From contig CAYJPA010000023.1 in the NCBI GenBank assembly GCA_964371945.1, positions 1 through 64,000 of the forward strand: DNA of 64,000 bases, read 5' to 3'. Positions within the stretch are counted from its first letter, which is position 1. Each line of letters opens with the position of its first letter. Shown piece after piece: positions 44,251-51,543 of the stretch. The notes under the pieces were generated by a model. That model did no database searches. It had not been told where the DNA came from and saw only the letters and a list, made by a program, of their open reading frames with translations. Origin of the DNA: CAYJPA01 sp964371945. GTDB lineage: Bacteria; Chloroflexota; Chloroflexia; Thermomicrobiales; UBA6265. Both the position numbers and the translations under genes were made by a program.

Positions 44251-44751
44251 TTACGGTAACCCTTCGATTGCTTCTTTGACTTTGCTCGATATCTCGTCCG
44301 ATGTTCCATAGAGCACTCCGACGACGTTGCTACCTATGTACGCATCAGGAGGACCGCCGGGCACGGGGGTGCCGCGAGTGTTCATGATTGTCATTGCCGC
44401 GAGATCGACGCCCGTTGTTTCTTCCTCGAGCTGCGCGGTTCCTTGTGGGTAGATGAAGACGTAGAGCTGCTCGCCGTCGACATCGAAGAGCTGCCCGGCA
44501 ACCGCTAGCTCATCGGAGCGACCACCGCCCGGGGAGAAGGTCACCTTCAAGCCCTGGGCTTCGAGGGCTAGCTTGACGTGGATCGCTTCGTTCTCGCCCG
44601 GCACACTCGTTGGTGGACGCGGTTCTTCCGCTGCCTCGTCTCTGTCCTGATACCAGATCACCGCGACGGCGATGAATAGCGCCGCCGAAAGCGCAAAGAG
44701 AGCCCAAGAGAGGTAAGTACGACCCGATCTGGCCGGTTTCGCTGCTCGCAT
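44251..44751 (-). CDS. membrane-anchored hypothetical protein
   Basis: A 166-residue protein with one N-terminal transmembrane helix (YLSWALFALSAALFIAVAVIW) and an extracytoplasmic domain (AIHVKLALEAQGLKVTFSPG, LFDVDGEQLYVFIYP) of unknown family, no cysteines. It lies three bases upstream of the tlpA-like gene and probably shares its transcript and compartment. Function unknown. Confidence 0.75.
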   Translation of the reverse strand: MRAAKPARSGRTYLSWALFALSAALFIAVAVIWYQDRDEAAEEPRPPTSVPGENEAIHVKLALEAQGLKVTFSPGGGRSDELAVAGQLFDVDGEQLYVFIYPQGTAQLEEETTGVDLAAMTIMNTRGTPVPGGPPDAYIGSNVVGVLYGTSDEISSKVKEAIEGLP

Positions 44752-44911
44752 GTTGTTTCAGACTCCTTGGGACACCGGCCGTGAATGCGAGCCGCGCCGC
44801 AATGATGGTACGCGGTCTCTCTTCCGAGTAAAAGGGCGAGGCGCCGTGTTAAACGAACACCGGGCGACGAGACACTGCCCGCGCCCGATGTTCTACCCCG
44901 GGGGGACGGGG

Positions 44912-46087
44912 TCACCAGATGAGGCGGATCACCACAACTCCGCCGCAGTCCCTGCACCAACTGCTGGCGCCGGTCCCGCTTACGATAAAGTCATCGAGCA
45001 GCGTCGCATTGTGCGTTTCACTGTCGACGGTGGTAATGGAGAATGCTGCATATCCGGCCACGTAGAGCTTTTGGCTCGTGCCCGATTCGGATGGCGTATC
45101 AATGGCGACCGGGAGGATCATGACGCAGCCGTACGGGTGACTGACACCGCTGACGCAGCCCGTTACGCCATCGACTTTCGTGATCGTCGATCCGGGCGAG
45201 CCGGTGATCGCATAGTTGAACCAGGAGCCAGGATTCTTACTCGCGTTTTTGGCTTGATCGGCCAGACCCGTGAACTTATCACCCACGGAACTGCAATCGG
45301 CATTGCCTTTGGCGCTGAGCCGCGAATCGTGAATCCGGAACGTTTTGCCGGCCGCGTTCGAACTGACCTTGAACGGCGATGTGCTGGAGAGGATGTTCAA
45401 GTTGCTTCCGATCGCCGGCCCCATGCCCGTTGGATTGCTCGTGACGTCCCAGGCGTTGGTGCCGCAGATCATGAAGGGAGCATCGGACGGCTGCTTCGAT
45501 GCGTTCTGCACCCTGGCCTTCGCGTAGCCCGCGATCGACAGATAGTCCGGTGTCGCTGGGAAAATCCGCATGAAGTAGGTTGGAACAGTGATCTTTGTGC
45601 GAACCCGCGAGCCGGCAGCGTTCGCGGGGACATTCTGATCGCAGGTTCCGACAACGCTCCAGTTGTTGCCGATGTACTGGCATGAGTAAACGGACGGCAC
45701 GAACGACGCGAAGGTGTTCTGTGCCACCACCGCGTTGACTTCGGCGATCGCCGAGCGAGGCGCCGATTGGGTATACATCGCGATCTGTCTCGCTCCCGCC
45801 AGCGCTCCGGCATCGGCCGCGCCCTGAACTGACCGCTTCGCGGCGAGGGCGTAACCGACATCCGTCGCCAGACCGAGCATCCCCAGCATCGCGACCAAAA
45901 AGATCGCGAACATGATCAGCACCTGTCCGCGGCGGGCGCCATCTGGTTCGACTTCTTCGACGGAGAGTGGCTCGAATTTGCTCGGTGTCGTCGATCCGCC
46001 GGGCATCCAGGTGGTACGGAGATCTCGTCGAACCGATTCACCAGCGTTTGGAGCGGGTTTCATTGCCATTTCATCGTCTACCCTCAT
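44912..46087 (-). CDS. TadG-like pilus/secretion protein
   Basis: A 391-residue protein. After a cytoplasmic, basic N-terminus comes the Tad-type segment RRGQVLIMFAIFLVAMLGMLGLATDVGY with the AAKRSVQGAADAGALAGARQIA continuation, the classic TadG N-terminal helix. The rest is an extracytoplasmic domain with eight or more cysteines. TadG proteins are linked to Flp pilus assembly and to envelope anchoring. The start is placed at ATG 46087, which overlaps the stop of the TadE gene upstream (ATGA). No TadA/TadB/TadC or prepilin peptidase is in the window. Confidence 0.85.
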   Translation of the reverse strand: MRVDDEMAMKPAPNAGESVRRDLRTTWMPGGSTTPSKFEPLSVEEVEPDGARRGQVLIMFAIFLVAMLGMLGLATDVGYALAAKRSVQGAADAGALAGARQIAMYTQSAPRSAIAEVNAVVAQNTFASFVPSVYSCQYIGNNWSVVGTCDQNVPANAAGSRVRTKITVPTYFMRIFPATPDYLSIAGYAKARVQNASKQPSDAPFMICGTNAWDVTSNPTGMGPAIGSNLNILSSTSPFKVSSNAAGKTFRIHDSRLSAKGNADCSSVGDKFTGLADQAKNASKNPGSWFNYAITGSPGSTITKVDGVTGCVSGVSHPYGCVMILPVAIDTPSESGTSQKLYVAGYAAFSITTVDSETHNATLLDDFIVSGTGASSWCRDCGGVVVIRLIW

Positions 46088-46500
46088 GTCATGCACCGCA
46101 TCGACGATGTCGCCGAAATGGTGAAGCTCCAGGAGATCGAGCCGGAGACGGCGTCCAGAGCACCGATGTAAATCGGCGTGAATGTTTTCTGGGCTGAGAC
46201 GTTGATCGTGCCTTCGCCCCGCGGCGTTCCGCAGTCGCCAGTCGTCGCGCTCGAGATCGAGGCGTCGCCTGGTAAGCCGTGGTCGGTTACCGCGGTCGAT
46301 ATGCCGGACGCATCAAATGGATGACGGGAGCCATACGTGGCGCCTTCAACGACCGCGTTGCGCATCTGGATGTAGTCGAAGAAGACGCGACCAATATCGA
46401 TCGTGCCGAGCAGGAGGAGCAGCAAGAGCGGCATCGCAATCGCCATCTCGACTACGCTTTGCCCGCTTTGCGCACGGGAGGGAATGCGTATGGCATTCAT
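46084..46500 (-). CDS. TadE-like pseudopilin
   Basis: A 138-residue TadE family protein. RAQSGQSVVEMAIAMPLLLL is the prepilin-like leader with the conserved Glu of the TadE motif (Q-x-x-x-E), followed by LGTIDIGRVFFDYIQMRNAV. It would be processed and inserted in the membrane as a minor pseudopilin. Overlapped by four bases with the genes on both sides, giving a coupled TadE-TadE-TadG unit. Confidence 0.85.
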   Translation of the reverse strand: MNAIRIPSRAQSGQSVVEMAIAMPLLLLLLLGTIDIGRVFFDYIQMRNAVVEGATYGSRHPFDASGISTAVTDHGLPGDASISSATTGDCGTPRGEGTINVSAQKTFTPIYIGALDAVSGSISWSFTISATSSMRCMT

Positions 46501-46946
46501 TCGAGCGTCACCGTGGCGCCAGCCTTCAATGAGAAGGGCGAGATGCCGAGCATTTGTTGGGTAACGGCCTGGAATGGAACAGTCGCGGAGATCGTGATCT
46601 TGTCACCCGATGTGCATGAACCAGTACAGGTGATGGTGACATCGGTGCTGCCGAGCCCTGGTCGAGGGGTTTCGACACTTGTTTCGGGATTTTGAGCCAC
46701 CCGAACCCGATGCTTCAGCGCGTTGTAATCGAGTCCCATGCCGTTTGCGACCGAGACCTTGGCCACCCGCGCAGAGTCGCGAACACCGTTATTGAGTTGC
46801 GAGTAGACGTAAATCGAGCGTCCGAAATCGATCATGCCGAGGCTGATGAGCAGAAAGAGCGATCCGGCTATCGCAAACTCGACCGCCGCCTGTCCGGATC
46901 GACGCCGGCTAGTTGCGAGCCGGCTGGTCCATGTTTGCAACATCAT
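46497..46946 (-). CDS. TadE-like pseudopilin
   Basis: A 149-residue TadE family protein, the first of the trio. The motif is RRRSGQAAVEFAIAGSLFLL with the conserved Glu, followed by GMIDFGRSIYVYSQLNNGVR. The C-terminal part has a CTGSCTSGD loop with two cysteines. GGGAG precedes the double ATG at 46946. Its stop overlaps the next start (ATGA). Confidence 0.85.
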   Translation of the reverse strand: MMLQTWTSRLATSRRRSGQAAVEFAIAGSLFLLISLGMIDFGRSIYVYSQLNNGVRDSARVAKVSVANGMGLDYNALKHRVRVAQNPETSVETPRPGLGSTDVTITCTGSCTSGDKITISATVPFQAVTQQMLGISPFSLKAGATVTLE

Positions 46947-47053
46947 CGTCTCCCCCGACGTGCCTGCCAGCCATCCCCGCGTTGAGTGATTTGGGCAGTT
47001 CGATTCCGACTCACCGTGACGTTGGTCTGACGAGTCGAACCCGGTCGGCATAG

Positions 47054-47103
47054 CCCGATAGTACGGGTGGCAACCCAAAGGTCCTATGGCCTACGAGGGC
47101 CAT
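47054..47103. other. clustered short hairpins in the tad leader region
   Basis: CCCG-ATAGTA-CGGG (47054-47067), GGGT-GGCA-ACCC (overlapping, 47065-47076) and ATGGCC-TACGAG-GGCCAT (47086-47103) lie in a row 108 bases or more upstream of the minus-strand tadE start. Read on the minus strand they would form a structured leader. It matches no riboswitch I can name. Confidence 0.3.
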
Positions 47104-47213
47104 TGGAGGAAGTACCGATGTCCCGGATGAGGAGGACGTATAAGGAGTCGCCATCTTGATCGACGAATTAAGTGATCATCCCGTGAGATCCAGCGAGTGG
47201 GAATGGGGAATCG

Positions 47214-48074
47214 ATGAGTTTCGTCGCGATCGCAATGGTTATGACCGCGGCGGTGATCCATGCGGTCTGGAATATGCTCGCCAAGCGAAGCGACGATGCG
47301 CTGGCGTTTTTTTGGTCGATCACGGCGGCGTCGCTCGTCATATTCGCGGTCCCGTTTGCCGTTCTGGCTCCACGCGAAACCTGGGAGTGGGACTGGCTTC
47401 GGTTCGCGCTCTTCTCAGGCGTGCTCCACACCTTCTACTTCGCGCTGCTCGCGCTCGCATATTCCCGATCCGATCTCTCGCTCGCCTATCCGATCGCCCG
47501 TGGAACTGGATTGATGCTGGTGCCGATCCTCGCGGTTCCGATCTTCGGTGACCGCCCGACCGGGATCGCGTGGGGCGGCATCGGATTGGTTGTTGCCGGC
47601 ATTCTCCTGCTTCACCACCCGGTGTTCGCCGCGATTGTCAATCGCGGTCAGGTCCGCGATCTCCTTTCCGTACCCGCTCTGCTTACTGGATTGACGATCG
47701 CGTCCTATTCGATCAACGACACTGCCGGCGTCCATCGCGCGAATCCGATCGTCTACCTCTACGTCGTATTCGTCCTGAATTGCGCGATCATGACACCCTA
47801 CGTGCTGCATACTAGAACGGCTGCTGTGAAATTGACGATCGGCCGACCCTGGCCGGTGGTCGTTGGCGGAGCGGGATCGCTGGGCACCTATGTGATCGTA
47901 ATGGCAGCGACCCGTTTCGCTCCGGTTTCGTACGTGGTGCCGATGCGTGAGACGAGCATCGTGATCGGAGCGATTCTCGGAGCGCGATTGCTCGGCGAGT
48001 CGCTTGGGACGACTCGACTTGGCGCATGTGCGTTGGTCGTTGCAGGGGTGATCGCGATTGGAATCGGCGGCTAA
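47214..48074 (+). CDS. EamA/DMT family transporter
   Basis: A 286-residue drug/metabolite transporter with ten transmembrane helices in two EamA repeats. HAVWNMLAKRSDDALAFFW near the start and YSRSDLSLAYPIARGTGLML, then YVVPMRETSIVIGAILGARL at the end, are characteristic of the subgroup. GGGGAA precedes the ATG. Substrate unknown (amino acid or metabolite exporters are typical). Confidence 0.85.
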   Translation: MSFVAIAMVMTAAVIHAVWNMLAKRSDDALAFFWSITAASLVIFAVPFAVLAPRETWEWDWLRFALFSGVLHTFYFALLALAYSRSDLSLAYPIARGTGLMLVPILAVPIFGDRPTGIAWGGIGLVVAGILLLHHPVFAAIVNRGQVRDLLSVPALLTGLTIASYSINDTAGVHRANPIVYLYVVFVLNCAIMTPYVLHTRTAAVKLTIGRPWPVVVGGAGSLGTYVIVMAATRFAPVSYVVPMRETSIVIGAILGARLLGESLGTTRLGACALVVAGVIAIGIGG

Positions 48075-48316
48075 TGAAGAATGCGTCATTGATCGGACTA
48101 TTGTCTGTCGTGCATCGCCCGGCAATAAATTGACCGGGCTACGCCGCGCCCAGAGGGCACCCGACCCTTCCAGGGTTGAGAACGAAGCCGTCGTACGGCG
48201 AGATGCGCTCCCTGATACACCGAACAAGAATGCACGCGTCATAAGCCGCCTTGCCATGACCGGTACAATCGAGCACAGAACTGATCCTGAAGCTACCGCG
48301 AAAGGACGACGATCCA

Positions 48317-49249
48317 ATGCCGGAGATTCCAGTTATCGAGGGTTTGTTCCGTTTCGTGGCTTTCGCACCTGATATCGGATCGCGGGCGATCGCGACCATG
48401 TCCCAGATAACAAGCTCCCGATTCTGATGCTCCATGGTGGCCCCGGCGCCTGCCACGACTATCTCGAGAGTCTTCAACCGTTTGCGGCAACGGGCAGGCC
48501 GGTGATCTTTACGACCACCTCGTGTGCGGAAATTCGGATCGGCCAGACGACCCATTGATGTGGACCGTCGATCTCTTTCTCGACGAGCTTCGGGTCGTGC
48601 GGCAAACGCTCGGACTGGACCGGATTCACCTGTTGGGACAGTCCTGGGGCGGCCTGCTGGCGATGGAGTATGCGCTGACCCGGCAGGACGGTGGGGTCAG
48701 CTTGACGATCGCGTCGTCACCCGCGAGTATGCTGCTCTGGGTTGAAGAAGCGAATCGACTTCGCGCCGAACTTCCCCCGATGTGCAGGCGACGTTGCTCA
48801 AGCATAAAGCGGACGGCTCAACCGACGATCCCGCATATGAGCAAGCGATGGCGGTTTTTTACGCGCGTCACGTCTGCCGAGTCGTGCCAAATCCTGACTA
48901 CGTTACGAACTCATTCGCAAAGCTCGGTAAGCAGGTGTACGAAACCATGAACGGCCCAAGCGAGTTTCATGTGATTGGAGCACTCTAAGCGTGGCACATC
49001 CGGTGTCGGCTTGGCGAAATCGAGATTCCGAGCCTGACGACCTCCGGGCGGTATGACGAGTGCACGCCAATGCAGGCCGAGATCGTCAAGAATGGCATCC
49101 CAGGTTGTGAATGGGTGCTGTTCGACGAGAGCTCACATATGCCGCATGTCGAGGAGCAAGAGCGCTACCTGGATGTCCTTGATGATTTTCTCAATCGAAT
49201 TGAAGAGCGAGTGAAACATGGGCAACAGTCGCCGGCTCGGCTTCTCTAG
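48317..49249 (+). pseudogene. proline iminopeptidase, multiply disrupted
   Basis: A full-length alpha/beta-hydrolase of the proline iminopeptidase type, in pieces. ATG 48317 (AAGGA upstream) begins MPEIPVIEG; the frame shifts at once (GGTTTGTT for GGTTTTGTT) to GFVPFRGFRT, where TGA replaces Trp (about 48372). It goes on with ILMLHGGPGACHDY, shifts again near 48512 (loss of one T), continues with CGNSDRPDDP and HLLGQSWGGLLAMEYAL (nucleophile Ser), shifts near 48779 (loss of one C in CCCCC), and meets TAA at 48986-48988 before SGRYDECTP and DESSHMPHVEEQ (catalytic Asp and His). At least three indels and two stops, so it is dead unless the assembly is wrong. Confidence 0.85.
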
Positions 49250-50249
49250 CGTCAGCCGCCGGGAGCTGCTGACCACGGGCGGCTTGCTCGCTGTTGTTGG
49301 CTTGGTCGTCGCCGGCGACAGCCGCGGGCGAGTCAAGAGCGCCGGTGCAGAGTGGAGCATTGGCGTTCCTATACCTCGGGCACGCTCCGAAATGCCGGCA
49401 ACGGTGATCGACGGCAAGATCTACGTCGTGGGCGGTTTCTACGACGGTTCCTGGGCCGATTGCTTTGATCCGTTGACGCAGAGCTGGACCCAGCTCCCCA
49501 ACCTACCCGCCGCGGCTCACCACCCTGGGGTCGCGGCAATCGACGGCGTCCTGTACGTGGCTGGTGGCTTCTCTCCCGACGGTCACCATGCCCTCGGACA
49601 CCTTTGGTCTCATGCGCCCGGAACACGCATCTGGCACAAATTGGCGTCACTGCCGGAACCGAAGGGCGCGTTAGGACTCGTCGGAATGGATGGCGGGTTG
49701 TTTGCCGTTGGCGGCGCTCGAGAGCACCTGGGGGGACCCGCCAGCGGCGATCTCCTCCGCTACGATGTCCTGGCGAATTCATGGCAGGAGCTCCGGCCGA
49801 TGCCCACGGAGCGCGAACATCTTGCGGTGGCCGCCAACGGGGGCAAGATTTTCGCGATCGGCGGCCGGGCGAACGGCGATGAAAGCACCACATTCGGCGG
49901 GGCCAACGAGCAATACGATCCGGCAACAGATACTTGGACCACATTGGCTCGGTTGCCGGTCGGCCGGAGTGGTCTGGCCGGGGTCGCGGTTGAACATAGC
50001 GTGGTCGTCATAGGAGGCGAACGAGGCCGCAGTCTCTACAACAATGTCAATCGGTTTAATATCGAAACGGGTGAATGGGACACGCTTTCGCATCTGGGAA
50101 CTGCTCGGCATGGGCTGGCGGCCGCATATGTCGATGGAACGATATACGCGATTGCCGGAAGCACATCGCCCGGTGATATCGAGAACGTTGACATCGTTGA
50201 AACGCTCACCTTGGACTCCATCACGGCGCCGTCGCCCGGAGCCGGATAA
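49218..50249 (+). CDS. Tat-exported Kelch-repeat protein
   Basis: A 343-residue protein with a Tat-type signal (SVSRRELLTTGGLLAVVGLVV) and six Kelch blades marked by double-Gly strands: IYVVGGFYDG, LYVAGGFSPD, LFAVGGAREH, IFAIGGRANG, VVVIGGERGR and IYAIAGSTSP. This predicts a six-bladed beta-propeller outside the membrane. No enzyme motif is evident; relatives include galactose-oxidase-like and carbohydrate- or protein-binding propellers. The ATG overlaps the 3' end of the pepI remains. Confidence 0.88.
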   Translation: MGNSRRLGFSSVSRRELLTTGGLLAVVGLVVAGDSRGRVKSAGAEWSIGVPIPRARSEMPATVIDGKIYVVGGFYDGSWADCFDPLTQSWTQLPNLPAAAHHPGVAAIDGVLYVAGGFSPDGHHALGHLWSHAPGTRIWHKLASLPEPKGALGLVGMDGGLFAVGGAREHLGGPASGDLLRYDVLANSWQELRPMPTEREHLAVAANGGKIFAIGGRANGDESTTFGGANEQYDPATDTWTTLARLPVGRSGLAGVAVEHSVVVIGGERGRSLYNNVNRFNIETGEWDTLSHLGTARHGLAAAYVDGTIYAIAGSTSPGDIENVDIVETLTLDSITAPSPGAG

Positions 50250-50855
50250 GGCGATCTCGGCGCAAGTCGGATCCAGCAGCAAGACATATCAGGCCGTGAC
50301 TTTTCTAGCGATCGGAACCCAGTTTGCCGCGCTGACGACCCGGATGTGTGAGCGCTGATCACTGGTCCGCGCGGCCGGTTGCGATTGCGTTTGGACGCTG
50401 AAGGTGAAAGAGACTACCAAGCTCCCGTCGAATCGCGACACTATAATGAATATCCTCTTTATGTCTTTCAGTGCCCTTCAGTTGATCGCATTGACCACAC
50501 TGATGAGACAAGCGCTTCTACGAACAAAGATCGATTCGCCAGCATGAACTTGGTCAGGCCCACTGCTTCGGTCGATGAGAAAACATGGCGTGATTGAGCC
50601 TGTTCCCGCGATCAGACGCGCTTGCCGAACAGATCGCTCCCGATAGCAGTCAGTCCGTGTCCACCGCAAGAATCGAGGCGGCTCCAGACAGATGGGTTTG
50701 GCCAATTCGTCGTCCGCTCATCGGGTAAAGGTCGACCCTGTTGCGCTCGCCGCTGTGCTCGGTTTGGGCTTTGTTGGCGATAACTAGGGTTTCGGACTTG
50801 TGATTATTGTTGTAGTGGTGTAAAACCTTTGGCGTTGGCGGTAGAGAACGTCAGC
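50250..50855. other. intergenic region without a recognised gene
   Basis: About 600 bases between the Kelch gene and the MarR operator. Two frames of 72-75 codons are open on either strand but show no ribosome-binding site, hydrophobic segment or family pattern. It may contain gene remains too degraded to name. Confidence 0.45.
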
Positions 50856-50877
50856 TAGCCTAGGTTTGGCTAGGCTA
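50856..50877. promoter_or_regulatory. palindromic operator candidate upstream of marR
   Basis: TAGCCTAG (50856-50863) and CTAGGCTA (50870-50877) form a perfect 8-bp inverted repeat around six bases, 69 bp before the marR start. It fits a MarR autoregulatory site. The overlapping 50860-50878 also matches the DtxR/IdeR box TTAGGTTAGGCTAACCTAA at 14 of 19 positions. Confidence 0.5.
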
Positions 50878-50946
50878 TGTAGCCAGTATCGAGCGGGTCC
50901 GTTAACTTGTGCGGCTCGTCAGCGTAGTGGCAACCCGGAGGCCCTC

Positions 50947-51426
50947 ATGACACGTGCAGACTCGGCAAGCGCGGTGCATCGACCGGCAGAACTAACCCTC
51001 AGGCTCATTCCGCGGCTCACACGGTGGGCGCAAACGCGGGTTGTGCATGAGGAATTGGGGGCGGAGCTCAGTCTTCGTCAACTGTCGGCCCTTCAGATGA
51101 TTGAAGATGAGACGACGACGCTCGGAGACGTTGCGCGCCGCCTCATGGTGACACCGGCAGTAGTAACTGGTTTGATCGACCGGCTGGAGAAGCGCGGCTA
51201 TGTTCGCCGCCTCAGCAGCTCGGGAGACCGGCGTCGCGTCAATCTCACATTGACGCCGGAAGGCCGCGTGGCTGCCGAGAAGGCGGAGCAGCGGCTCATT
51301 GACGAAGTCGGCGCCAAGATGGCGAACTTCTCAGCCGATGAGCTCAAGACGCTCGAAAAGGGCCTCGCCCTGCTCGATCGCGTGCTTCAAGATCTCGAAG
51401 GCGAGCGGTCGACCAGTCGTCGCTAG
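50947..51426 (+). CDS. MarR family transcriptional regulator
   Basis: A 159-residue MarR protein. The winged helix contains LRQLSALQMIEDETTTLGDVA, recognition helix TPAVVTGLIDRLEKRGYVRR and the wing SSGDRRRVNLTLTPEG; helices at both ends form the dimer interface. GGAGG lies six bases before ATG 50947. A palindrome at 50856-50877 probably mediates autoregulation. A perfect hairpin terminator follows, so it is monocistronic; its target cannot be told. Confidence 0.9.
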   Translation: MTRADSASAVHRPAELTLRLIPRLTRWAQTRVVHEELGAELSLRQLSALQMIEDETTTLGDVARRLMVTPAVVTGLIDRLEKRGYVRRLSSSGDRRRVNLTLTPEGRVAAEKAEQRLIDEVGAKMANFSADELKTLEKGLALLDRVLQDLEGERSTSRR

Positions 51427-51435
51427 AAACTGTGA

Positions 51436-51467
51436 CCCGGAGCGCGCATCCCTTTCCGCGCTCCGGG
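51436..51467. terminator. bidirectional terminator hairpin
   Basis: A perfect 11-bp stem, CCCGGAGCGCG (51436-51446) with CGCGCTCCGGG (51457-51467) and a ten-base loop. It lies nine bases after the marR stop and between convergent genes, so it can serve both. Confidence 0.7.
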
Positions 51468-51543
51468 ATTCCCACTGACACTCCCCGGAATGTCGTCGTC
51501 CCGGATTCCAGGGAGTGATCAGTTCACAGGCGGGACACCCCTG

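Noticed and set aside
44750..45685. A 311-codon plus-strand frame
   Set aside because: Antisense to tadG and its upstream gap; composition is not protein-like.
47115..47156. A 13-codon frame preceded by GGAGGAAG (possible leader peptide)
   Set aside because: The ribosome-binding site is good, but the peptide (MSRMRRTYKESPS) has no attenuation-type codon run and the next gene starts 58 bases later with its own site.
50379..50705. Two overlapping frames of 72-75 codons on opposite strands
   Set aside because: Neither shows a start signal or family pattern; the region is listed as intergenic.
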